In this document: positions 9,143 to 16,204 of the stretch, piece by piece
Layout: each line of letters starts with the position of its first letter
Position numbering within the stretch: position 1 is the first letter of the stretch
NCBI RefSeq assembly: GCF_016458275.1
Contig: NZ_JAEMHM010000022.1
Coordinates: forward strand, 1 to 64,000
Source of the DNA: Geomesophilobacter sediminis
Lineage (GTDB): Bacteria; Desulfobacterota; Desulfuromonadia; Geobacterales; Geobacteraceae
Direction: 5' to 3'
DNA: 64,000 bases
Translations under genes and position numbers: made by a program
The notes under the pieces: generated by a model
Database searches by the model: none
What the model was told of the DNA's origin: nothing
The model's input: only the letters and a program-made list of their open reading frames with translations

Positions 9143-9800
9143 AGATGAGGTGAAGACTGCGGCGTTTATCAAGAAGGGGCTCTCCGAGTACGGGATCCTG
9201 TCCGACGTGGCCTACGATGGAGAGGAGGGGCTGCAGCGTGCCCTGACCGGGAAGTATGATTTTCTCATCCTCGACATCCTGCTCCCGAACCGGGACGGCT
9301 GGTCCATCATCTCGGAACTGCGGCGCCGGCGCATCGACGTGCCGGTCATCATGCTTACCGCCCTCGATGCGGTCCCGAGCCGGGTGCGCGGGTTGGAGTC
9401 GGGGGTGGACGACTACATGGTGAAGCCGTTTGCCTTTTCCGAGCTTTACGCCCGGATCCAGACCATTTCCCGGCGGGGGCCGACCTTAAAGCAGGAAGTG
9501 CTGCGGGTGGCCGACCTGGAACTCGACCTGGAGGGGCGGCGGGCAACCCGGGCCGGGAAGCGCCTGGACCTGACCCCGAAGGAGTTCGCCCTGCTTACCC
9601 TCCTGGTGCGCCGAAGTGGAGAGGTGATTCCGCGGACGCGGATCGTGGAGCGGATCTGGGACATGGACGTGGACAGCAACGCCAACATTCTCGATGTGCA
9701 CATGCGTCGCCTGCGGGCCAAGGTGGACGACCCCTTCGAGGTAAAGCTCATTCACACGGTGCGTGGGGTAGGGTATGTGCTCGAGGAGCGGCAGGAGTAA
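9123..9800 (+). CDS. OmpR/PhoB-family response regulator (second of two)
   Basis: A 225-residue regulator. The receiver has E7-D8, phospho-acceptor D51 in FLILDILLPN, T at IMLTAL and K at MVKPF. The winged-helix domain ends with IHTVRGVGYVLEERQE. The start ATG 9123 lies inside the kinase gene and follows GAGG. It shares MxxLIxEDExKTAAFIxxGL with the first regulator, so the two are paralogues flanking one kinase. Whether the kinase phosphorylates both is not visible from sequence. A terminator follows at 9855. Confidence 0.9.
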   Translation: MLILIVEDEVKTAAFIKKGLSEYGILSDVAYDGEEGLQRALTGKYDFLILDILLPNRDGWSIISELRRRRIDVPVIMLTALDAVPSRVRGLESGVDDYMVKPFAFSELYARIQTISRRGPTLKQEVLRVADLELDLEGRRATRAGKRLDLTPKEFALLTLLVRRSGEVIPRTRIVERIWDMDVDSNANILDVHMRRLRAKVDDPFEVKLIHTVRGVGYVLEERQE

Positions 9801-9854
9801 AGCAGGGGCTAGGGACTGGGGGCTGGTAAAAATCCAGAAAAAACGAGATAAATG

Positions 9855-9889
9855 AAAAAAGGGGCTTCCTTCGGGAGAGCCCCTTTTTT
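9855..9889 (+). terminator. Rho-independent terminator of the two-component operon
   Basis: AAAAAAGGGGCTTCC, loop, GGAGAGCCCCTTTTTT forms a stem with a long T-run 55 bases after the second regulator. The A-run on the left arm means it could also work on the opposite strand. Confidence 0.85.
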
Positions 9890-9894
9890 GTTGC

Positions 9895-10039
9895 CATCGG
9901 TGCGGACCGGTAGGTCGCGTTGAGGCACGAAACGCGACCTGGGTGATCGTCACAGAGCGGACGCCGCGTTTCATTCTTCAAGAGATCTACCAACTCATGC
10001 TCAATTCTTCGGGACCGCAGCTGCTGCGGTCCTTTTTTT
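9895..10039 (+). ncRNA. Candidate small RNA with 10-bp hairpin and terminator
   Basis: A perfect 10-bp stem AGGTCGCGTT (9912-9921)/AACGCGACCT (9931-9940) is followed, 70 bases later, by a canonical terminator: GGACCGCAG...CTGCGGTCC (10012-10032) with seven Ts. No coding sequence lies between the previous terminator (9889) and this one, so this terminator needs its own transcript. An RNA of about 130 nt is the simplest explanation. No promoter was clearly identified. Confidence 0.35.
10012..10039 (+). terminator. Rho-independent terminator without an obvious gene
   Basis: A nine-base-pair GC-rich stem GGACCGCAG/CTGCGGTCC with a three-base loop is followed by TTTTTTT. The preceding 120 bases contain no gene, which is why a small RNA is proposed at 9895-10039. 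Confidence 0.75.
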
Positions 10040-10499
10040 GGGTTCTTCCGGGAATTCGGGGGCTGTGCTTCCTTGAAGGACTAGGGGACCCCCCTTCGCA
10101 AAGGGGGGGACGCGAGTTCCCCTACGGCGCTTCGTGGAAAGATACTGCAGGTTTTCCGAAATTCCCGGAAGAACCTTTTTTTTCGGAACTATCCCCCAAA
10201 CAAAGGCAATGTTCGCAATGCCCGATAAGTCCCTCTTTGCGAAGGGGGGGCCTCTAAAGTTACCGACCCCCGACCCCCCCCTTTTGGATCTGACGAAAAT
10301 GACGAAAAAGTAAGACTGTAAAAAGGTTGGTGAAAGGAAATTACTGTGTTTTTACACGTGGTTACGCGAGGTCGCCGGGGAAATCCCGGACGCCCTGACC
10401 GTCAGAAAAGGGATTTGCCCGTCCGCCGAAAAAAAATCAAAAAAATTTCCTCGACAAAATCAACGGTTACGGTTCCTGGCGGCAAGAACATTTGGGGTG
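10040..10499. other. Intergenic region with partial CCCCCTTTG repeats
   Basis: Contains two partial palindromic repeats (CCCCCCTTCGCAAAGGGGGG near 10088-10108, and CCCTCTTTGCGAAGGGGGGG near 10232-10252), then a low-complexity A-rich stretch near 10425-10455. No gene is apparent. The region ends at the second sigma-54-like promoter. Confidence 0.55.
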
Positions 10500-10514
10500 G
10501 GCATCCGGCTTGCT
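10499..10514 (+). promoter_or_regulatory. Putative sigma-54 promoter, cytochrome module copy 2
   Basis: GGGCATCCGGCTTGCT matches the -24/-12 consensus with GG at 10500-10501 and GC at 10512-10513, exactly ten bases apart, and TTGCT at -12. The predicted start near 10525 gives a leader of about 260 nt, similar to copy 1. Finding the same promoter class at the same relative place before both modules strengthens each call. Confidence 0.55.
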
Positions 10515-10745
10515 CAATAGAGAGTACGAAACGCAACGCGGAAAAGAGCCGAATCTTTAAAACCTCTCATCTTGGAACGAAGGCAGCAACAACGAAGTCG
10601 CAGCAGATGAAGTGGGAACGCAGATAAAAAAATCACGAAAGGGGGGCTGGGGAACAAGAAGAAGTAGTCGGTATCTTGGCAGTCAAACAACAAGCAGCTA
10701 GTCAAGTAGGAAGAAGTTCAGGCGTAAGACAATTTTGTTATCTCA

Positions 10746-10758
10746 GGTGCTCTGCACC
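10746..10758 (+). promoter_or_regulatory. Leader hairpin ahead of the ribosome binding site, copy 2
   Basis: GGTGC-TCT-GCACC, conserved with 713-726. It sits about 20 bases before AGGAGAA of the second tetrahaem cytochrome. Confidence 0.45.
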
Positions 10759-10787
10759 GTCATTTGCACTCAAAAGGAGAAGAACAC

Positions 10788-11597
10788 ATGAAGAAAGTAT
10801 CAGTTGCCCTCGCAGTAGCTGGCCTCGCCGTCACCGCTTCGGTTGCTTTCGCTGGCCCCCAGGCCGGTACCGGTATCAACGGCTCCTGGCACGACCTTAA
10901 CTCCGCCGCCGGCTACACCGGTGACTCCCTTGGCCGTACCTGCGTATTCTGCCACACCCCGCACAACGCTCGTACCACCGACGCTCTCGTTCCGCTTTGG
11001 AACCACGCTGACAACGTCCTGAAAAACCTTGCTCCGTACAGCTGGGTTGCCCCGACCAACAAAACCATCGCTATCAACAGCGATCCGCTGATCGGACCGA
11101 GCCGTCTCTGCATGGCTTGCCACGACGGTTCCACCGCCGTTGACTCCCATGGCTCCGCTGGCTCCTTCCCGGGCGGCAACACCGTCATGACCGCTTCCTA
11201 CACCGACGCCCTCGGCGCAACCGCCAAGCGTTACATCAACGACCTCACCGTGACCCACCCGATCGGGTTCCAGTACGACGAAGCTGCTGCCAAGCGTAAC
11301 GTCATTGGCAACGGCCAGGCTGAGATCGTGACCAGCGACCACGGCTACATCCTCGGCGACCTCCCCTCTGCTGCCGTGTGGAACACCCAGAACCGTACTG
11401 GTGTTTCCGCTGTTGCCGAAACCGGCAAGAAAATCAAGGACACCCTCTACGGCGGGTTCATGACCTGCGCTACCTGCCACGACGTCCACAACTCCGTTAA
11501 CCAGGGACCGTCCGCCAACAGCGGCCACAGCTACAACTACTTCCTCTATGCCAAAGAAGAAGGTTCTGCTATCTGCCTCTCCTGCCACATCAAGTAA
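10788..11597 (+). CDS. Secreted tetrahaem c-type cytochrome, OmcE-like candidate (copy 2)
   Basis: A 269-residue paralogue of the protein at 755, with the same signal peptide design (MKKVSVALAV...AFA) and four CXXCH sites (CVFCH, CMACH, CATCH, CLSCH). The main differences are a three-residue shortening around residue 172-180 and scattered conservative changes; all haem sites and the likely distal histidines are kept. ATG 10788 follows AAGGAGAAG with five-base spacing. A decahaem gene lies 90 bases downstream, linked by conserved hairpins. Retention of both copies, each with its own promoter, suggests a dosage effect or differential expression rather than decay. Confidence 0.9.
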   Translation: MKKVSVALAVAGLAVTASVAFAGPQAGTGINGSWHDLNSAAGYTGDSLGRTCVFCHTPHNARTTDALVPLWNHADNVLKNLAPYSWVAPTNKTIAINSDPLIGPSRLCMACHDGSTAVDSHGSAGSFPGGNTVMTASYTDALGATAKRYINDLTVTHPIGFQYDEAAAKRNVIGNGQAEIVTSDHGYILGDLPSAAVWNTQNRTGVSAVAETGKKIKDTLYGGFMTCATCHDVHNSVNQGPSANSGHSYNYFLYAKEEGSAICLSCHIK

Positions 11598-11603
11598 GGC
11601 GCT

Positions 11604-11642
11604 GCGCCGTCAGGCGCGGAGGAGAGAGCCGCTTTCGAGCGG
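11604..11642 (+). promoter_or_regulatory. Paired intercistronic hairpins, copy 2
   Basis: GCGCC(11604-11608)/GGCGC(11613-11617), then CCGCT(11629-11633)/AGCGG(11638-11642) with a TTCG loop. This is the same arrangement as 1580-1618, between the tetrahaem and decahaem genes. Confidence 0.5.
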
Positions 11643-11687
11643 AATGTGATTATTTCCTTTCTACTATCCTCATAAAGGAGTTATGGC

Positions 11688-14600
11688 ATGTTTAAAAAGT
11701 CATTAGCATCTGCCTTGCTGGTATGTACTGTTCCGGCGCTGGCAAGTGGCGCGTGGTTCCTCACCACGAAAGTCAATAACCAGGGTGGTACCCTGAGCTA
11801 CAACATCGGCGGTGTGTCTGCATTCCAGACCTACACCTCCGGTGCCAAGACCAAGAGCTTCTCGGCAGCCGGTCCGCAGTCCGTCGCCTTTACCCCGGTC
11901 GATGCGAACCACACCCTTCAGTCGGTGAAGATCGTTTCCTCCTACGTCAACGCCTTCGGCAACATGACCACCGAGACCTCCACCTCCACCAACGGCACCG
12001 CCGGCTTCACCCCGGTTGACGGCGCCAACTACAGCATCTCGGCATACTTCAATGTGAACCGCATCTCCGTGAAGGCCGCCAACGCATACGGTACCGCTAC
12101 TCCGTCCAGCGTCGGCAACGTCTACTACGGCTACGTGCTGCAGAAGGACCTGGTCTTCACCTTCTCCCCGAATGCGAACTACAGCATCACCGGGCTGACC
12201 GATACCACTGGCACCCTGAAGCTGGACGGGACCGACACCAACGTCGTCGTCTCCAACACCAAGGCTGTCAACCAGAAGGCCACCGTTACCCTGAAAGCCG
12301 GGTACACCTTCAACGGTCCGATCAACCTGGTCGCTGCCGGCTCCTCCATCGCTCCGGCACTGAGCGCCCCGGCGCCCCAGAACGTCGCCGCCGGCTCGGC
12401 TGTCAGCCTCACCCCGACCGCTGCGAACCTGGGCACCCCGACCTTCAACTGGTACTACGTCTCCGGTCCGAAAAACACCGTCAGCTATGACAATTCGACC
12501 GGCAAGATGGTCGCCACCATGACCCCGGCTCCGGCGGTCACCGGCTTCACCAGCACCCAGATCATCAACACCGGCATGTCCGCCAGCGGCAACGTCAACA
12601 ACGTCTACGTTGCTGATGCAGTTGCAGCCAACGGCAAAGTCTCCATGACCATTCCGGCAACCGCTCCGGCCGGCCAGTACAAGTTCCTGGTCCAGACCGT
12701 CTACGGCGGCAAGACCTACAGCTCCATCGCTACGGTCAACGTCCTTGCTTCCACCACCGATTCCGGGACTCTCTGCCAGAACTGCCACAGCGCCAACAAC
12801 ATCCCGTCGGCCAGTGCTTTCGACCAGGCGATCAACACCCGTTACAAGGCTTCCATCCACGGGCAGAGCACCACTTCTTCCTGCGCTGGCTGCCACTTCA
12901 ACGGCGTCAACGGCAACACCGCCGCTGGTCACCCGGGCACCGTCAACGGCGACACCGTCGACAACGCTCTCTTCACCGCTAACGTTGACGGCGTCATCGG
13001 CGGCTTCGCTGCACCGGTTGCCAAAGGCGCAGTCTTCTGCTCCTCCTGCCACGGCGCCCTCCCGCACGGCACCTCGCTTGCTAACGGCGTGACCTGCGTA
13101 CAGTGCCACACCTCCGGCAACGGCCAGGGCGGCACCGGCGATGCCCACGCCATCCAGGGTCTTTCCTGCCAGGGCTGCCACGCTATCGCTCAGACCAACA
13201 AATTCACCGACCGCACCCTCGCCAGCGACGACGGCGTCAACCAGGGCGTTCGTGCAGTAACCGGCGAATTCTCCAAGTGGTCGCACCACATCGTGAACGC
13301 TAACGGGGCCGCTCCGCTGGACGAGCAGTGCGCGATCTGCCACCTCGAAGGTTCCACCCACAACTACGGCCACGGCGACAGCTTCGTTGTCGACGGCACC
13401 AAGCACATGGCTGACAAGTTCATCCACCTTCGCAACGCGCAGACCGACGCCGACATGCAGTGGGATCCGTCCAACCCGAACCACACCACCATGGACAACT
13501 TCTGCATGAGCTGCCACAGCGCAGCCGGTGCGACTTCCGCGACCGTTGCCAAACTCCAGGGGATCATCAGCCAGACGACCGGTATCGCAGCGAACCCGCT
13601 CAACCCGTTCCTCGACACCATCTCCAACCGCTACGACAAGATGCTCCGTCCGCGCGTTACCAACGTCGACAACCAGTTCGACACCACCAACAACTCGCAC
13701 CACGGCGTCAAAGGGGCCCGCTACACCGGCCGTACCCGCAACGCTGGTCCGCGTCAGATCGCTTCTGCAGGCACCTTCGCTAACAACTCCTCCACCAAAC
13801 TGCAGGGTATCCGCTCCACCATCTACGACGCAGGCAACTTCAACAACCTGTACGTTCCGCTTGGGCAGACCGCTACCCAGACTCCTGCTGACCTGCTGGG
13901 CGACGACTCCACCCTCCACTGCGGCGACTGCCACACCGTCGGCCAGTTCAAAACCGGCTCCGCCACCAATGCTGACGGCAGCGCTACCACCGCCGTTATC
14001 GGCGCACACGGCTCCAACAACGAGTACATGCTCCGCAACTCCATCGGCACCGACCAGCGCCACGTAGCTGTTGCTTACACCTCCTCCAGCAACGTCGTCA
14101 CCGTGACGAACGCCGGCGCAGCTTACCTGGTCTGCTTCAACTGCCACAGCTACAACAAGTACGGCTCCATCTTCGTCGGCACCGGCGCTGACGCCGGCAA
14201 CGCAGCTGCCTCCGAGCTGGCCAACATCCAGCCGCACGCTGGCGAGTACGCCAACGCCGACCGCTGCAACGGTTCTGCAAACACCCTGTCCTTCAACGGC
14301 TACACCACCGGCGCAGGCACCGACGGCTTCACCAGCCGCTTCGCAGTCGCTCCGACCGCGGCTGACCTTGCTGCCGGCTACCAGAGCATGATGCCCGACA
14401 AAGGCACCGGTAACGTCTTCGGCATCCAGTGCCTCAACTGCCACAACTCCGGCGCAGCCAACTCCTACGGTGGTATCCACGGCTCCGCTAACAACACCAA
14501 CTGGACCGATGCTACCGGCACCCTCCACACCACCGATGCTTCCGTAACCGGCGGCGCGTACATCGACGGCATGGGCAACACCCAGAAAGTCGAGCGCTTC

Positions 14601-14960
14601 CTCCCGGGTCTGGGCAACGCAATGTACGTCCCGGGCAACCTGGGCGGTGCTACCAACGGTGTTGCTTCCGACACCAACTGGGAGCAGAAACACTGGCAGC
14701 AGACTGCCACCACGGTCATCAACTACAAGACCGCTGTGGTCACCGGCACCGCTTCCTCCGGCGCAGGCTGCTACACCCTCGGCACCACCACCACGGCTAC
14801 CAACGTGGCCGCTGGCCTCGTTGGTCCGAGCCAGACCGGCCCGACCGGCCCGGCTACCGCCCTGATGGACAACTGGGGCGGGTGCGAAGACCACTCCGCA
14901 GCTCAGGGCGCCGGCAACCACGGCTTCCTCAAGCGGATCGTCCGTCCGGTAACCTACTAA
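11688..14960 (+). CDS. Secreted decahaem cytochrome with beta-rich N-terminal region (copy 2)
   Basis: A 1090-residue paralogue of the protein at 1663. The signal peptide is MFKKSLASALLVCTVPALASG. Residues up to about 345 are haem-free and beta-rich, and clearly more diverged between the copies than the rest. Ten CXXCH motifs (CQNCH, CAGCH, CSSCH, CVQCH, CQGCH, CAICH, CMSCH, CGDCH, CFNCH, CLNCH) span about 362-918. The C-terminal region from SNRYDKM onward, including the non-haem cysteines and the terminal HGFLKRIVRPVTY, is nearly the same as in copy 1. Codon use is extremely biased to C-ending codons, a sign of high expression. An opposite-strand open frame of over 1000 codons is a by-product of that bias. 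The exact partner and location are unknown. Confidence 0.88.
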   Translation: MFKKSLASALLVCTVPALASGAWFLTTKVNNQGGTLSYNIGGVSAFQTYTSGAKTKSFSAAGPQSVAFTPVDANHTLQSVKIVSSYVNAFGNMTTETSTSTNGTAGFTPVDGANYSISAYFNVNRISVKAANAYGTATPSSVGNVYYGYVLQKDLVFTFSPNANYSITGLTDTTGTLKLDGTDTNVVVSNTKAVNQKATVTLKAGYTFNGPINLVAAGSSIAPALSAPAPQNVAAGSAVSLTPTAANLGTPTFNWYYVSGPKNTVSYDNSTGKMVATMTPAPAVTGFTSTQIINTGMSASGNVNNVYVADAVAANGKVSMTIPATAPAGQYKFLVQTVYGGKTYSSIATVNVLASTTDSGTLCQNCHSANNIPSASAFDQAINTRYKASIHGQSTTSSCAGCHFNGVNGNTAAGHPGTVNGDTVDNALFTANVDGVIGGFAAPVAKGAVFCSSCHGALPHGTSLANGVTCVQCHTSGNGQGGTGDAHAIQGLSCQGCHAIAQTNKFTDRTLASDDGVNQGVRAVTGEFSKWSHHIVNANGAAPLDEQCAICHLEGSTHNYGHGDSFVVDGTKHMADKFIHLRNAQTDADMQWDPSNPNHTTMDNFCMSCHSAAGATSATVAKLQGIISQTTGIAANPLNPFLDTISNRYDKMLRPRVTNVDNQFDTTNNSHHGVKGARYTGRTRNAGPRQIASAGTFANNSSTKLQGIRSTIYDAGNFNNLYVPLGQTATQTPADLLGDDSTLHCGDCHTVGQFKTGSATNADGSATTAVIGAHGSNNEYMLRNSIGTDQRHVAVAYTSSSNVVTVTNAGAAYLVCFNCHSYNKYGSIFVGTGADAGNAAASELANIQPHAGEYANADRCNGSANTLSFNGYTTGAGTDGFTSRFAVAPTAADLAAGYQSMMPDKGTGNVFGIQCLNCHNSGAANSYGGIHGSANNTNWTDATGTLHTTDASVTGGAYIDGMGNTQKVERFLPGLGNAMYVPGNLGGATNGVASDTNWEQKHWQQTATTVINYKTAVVTGTASSGAGCYTLGTTTTATNVAAGLVGPSQTGPTGPATALMDNWGGCEDHSAAQGAGNHGFLKRIVRPVTY

Positions 14961-14971
14961 GATGCAGTAAC

Positions 14972-14997
14972 GAGGAGAGAGGGTAACCTCTCTCCTC
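14972..14997 (+). other. Strong hairpin after the decahaem gene, copy 2
   Basis: GAGGAGAGAGG/CCTCTCTCCTC with loop GTAA, identical in stem to 5002-5027 and placed just before the module terminator. Confidence 0.5.
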
Positions 14998-15014
14998 AGT
15001 CTTGAAATTCAATC

Positions 15015-15048
15015 GGCCGACACCTCCGGGTGCCGGCCTCTTTTTTTT
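15015..15048 (+). terminator. Rho-independent terminator, cytochrome module copy 2
   Basis: GGCCGACACC/GGTGCCGGCC (one A-C mismatch) with a four-base loop, followed by TCTTTTTTTT. It corresponds to the terminator at 5045-5079. Confidence 0.88.
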
Positions 15049-15080
15049 CCGAACTATCCACCCACAAGAAGGCCCCTCCT

Positions 15081-15191
15081 TTGATCCCCCCTTTGGCAAA
15101 GGGGGCAGGGGGGATTTGGTTTACAAGTTTCTCGTAAGATTCTGGACTTAGAAGCAAATCCCCTTAAATCCCCCTTCGCAAAGGGGGACTT
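15081..15191. repeat. Composite CCCCCTTTG repeat, copy B (inverted)
   Basis: CCCCCCTTTGGCAAAGGGGG at the left and CCCCCTTCGCAAAGGGGGACTTTG at the right, about 60 bases apart. Read on the minus strand it has the same order as copy A at 5136-5243, including the extra GGGGATTTG after the first palindrome. Confidence 0.6.
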
Positions 15192-15291
15192 TGTCGGACG
15201 GCTGCCCGGAGCCAGCATGGTTTTTGTTTGGGGGATAATTCTGTATTCTGTACCACCCTGGTCCCTAGTCCCCAGTCCCGGTTTTTTAACA

Positions 15292-15321
15292 TTGACGGAC
15301 CCGACGGATTGCTGATAGTAT
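15292..15321 (+). promoter_or_regulatory. Candidate sigma-70-type promoter of the lipoprotein gene
   Basis: TTGACG at 15292-15297 with a possible -10 TAGTAT at 15316-15321 (18-base spacing), about 45 bases before the start of the lipoprotein gene. The -10 is only a fair match. Confidence 0.35.
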
Positions 15322-15364
15322 CCTCCCGTTTTTCTTACTATTCCGATGCAATGAAGGAGAAAGC

Positions 15365-15907
15365 ATGAATCGCTTACGTATCTTGTCGGCAGTTGGCTGT
15401 GTCGTGGCTGCGGTAACTATCGTCGGTTGCAAGTCGAAGCAGGAAGCTCCCAAGGCCGCTGCACCTGCTGCAGGCACCGCCGCTCCGCAGCAGGGGGAGG
15501 CAGTGAAGAGCATTTCCGGCCAGATCGCAGCCGGTGCGGTGACCGCTTCCCCGCAGGACAAGGCTGACGCTGAAAAAGCCGCCACCCAGGTGATCGCCCT
15601 GATGGAAGCGGGCGATTTCGCCAAGGTTTACCAGCAGGCCGGGCCGGTTTTCAAACAGATCGGACCGGAAAACGCCTTCGCCGCCAAGTTCAGTCAGACC
15701 CGTAACCTCACCGGACCGCTGGCTAACCCCAAGCAGACCAGCTTCGTGGTGCTGCCGGACAAGTCCTTTGTCCTGGTTTACCGGATGGAGAATCCCCGCT
15801 ACACCACCGATCGCCGCTTTACCTTCGCTCGTTCCAAAGAGGGGAAGATGGAGCTGATCGGCCTCAACCAGCATGACGAGCCGAAGAAGGTGGCGGCTAA
15901 GAAGTAA
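15365..15907 (+). CDS. Small lipoprotein, DUF4019-like
   Basis: A 180-residue protein. Its signal peptide ends in the lipobox IVGC (Cys at about 22), so it should be lipid-anchored at the periplasmic face. An Ala/Pro/Gln-rich linker reaches residue ~60. The folded part has the order: helix with A.....I.LMEAGDFAKVYQ, a segment FAAKFSQTRNLTGPLANP, then beta strands SFVVLPDKSFVLVYRM. That resembles DUF4019 proteins of unknown role; the match is from memory. ATG 15365 has AAGGAGA. It sits between the cytochrome modules and the haem-attachment genes, so it may be an accessory factor for cytochrome assembly, but this is only context. Confidence 0.65.
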   Translation: MNRLRILSAVGCVVAAVTIVGCKSKQEAPKAAAPAAGTAAPQQGEAVKSISGQIAAGAVTASPQDKADAEKAATQVIALMEAGDFAKVYQQAGPVFKQIGPENAFAAKFSQTRNLTGPLANPKQTSFVVLPDKSFVLVYRMENPRYTTDRRFTFARSKEGKMELIGLNQHDEPKKVAAKK

Positions 15908-16083
15908 GGCAGGAACAAGCCGGGGCTAGGGATGAGGGGCTAGGGGGTAGGGAAAGCGGTTTGTAAGAGCCGCTTCCCGAGCCCCCAGTCCCCAGACCCT
16001 AGCCCCGGTTTTTTCCAAGTCTTACCAATTAATCCGGTTAATGTATACTCATAGTCGCGTTGCCATATCATTGTCGTATACAG
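15908..16083. other. Intergenic region with a possible TATACT promoter
   Basis: GC-rich GGGGCTAGGG-type repeat runs are followed by a fairly AT-rich stretch with TATACT at 16044-16049. That element could drive the downstream ResB-like gene, reading through or being attenuated at the hairpin at 16084. No gene is seen. Confidence 0.4.
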
Positions 16084-16111
16084 AGCCGGCACCTAAGTGC
16101 TGGCTTTTTTT
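16084..16111 (+). terminator. Terminator or attenuator upstream of the ResB-like gene
   Basis: AGCCGGCAC/GTGCTGGCT (one G-T wobble) with loop CTAA, followed by seven Ts. It could end the lipoprotein transcript about 180 bases upstream. Alternatively, because TATACT (16044) lies just before it, it could attenuate transcription into the ResB-like gene. Confidence 0.7.
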
Positions 16112-16204
16112 GATTCCATTTTGTCAGTGCCTTTGGTAGTATAACGAGTCCTTAATCGTAGACTGTACCAAGACTCCCCTTTGCTAGAAGGAACTGTGGA
16201 CACT

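Noticed and set aside
11703-14921. A 1072-codon open frame on the minus strand opposite the decahaem gene (and similar long ones at 1678-3426 and 3427-4992)
   Set aside because: They result from the extreme C-ending codon bias of the cytochrome genes; they have no signal peptide, domain or ribosome binding site, and the plus strand shows ten CXXCH motifs.
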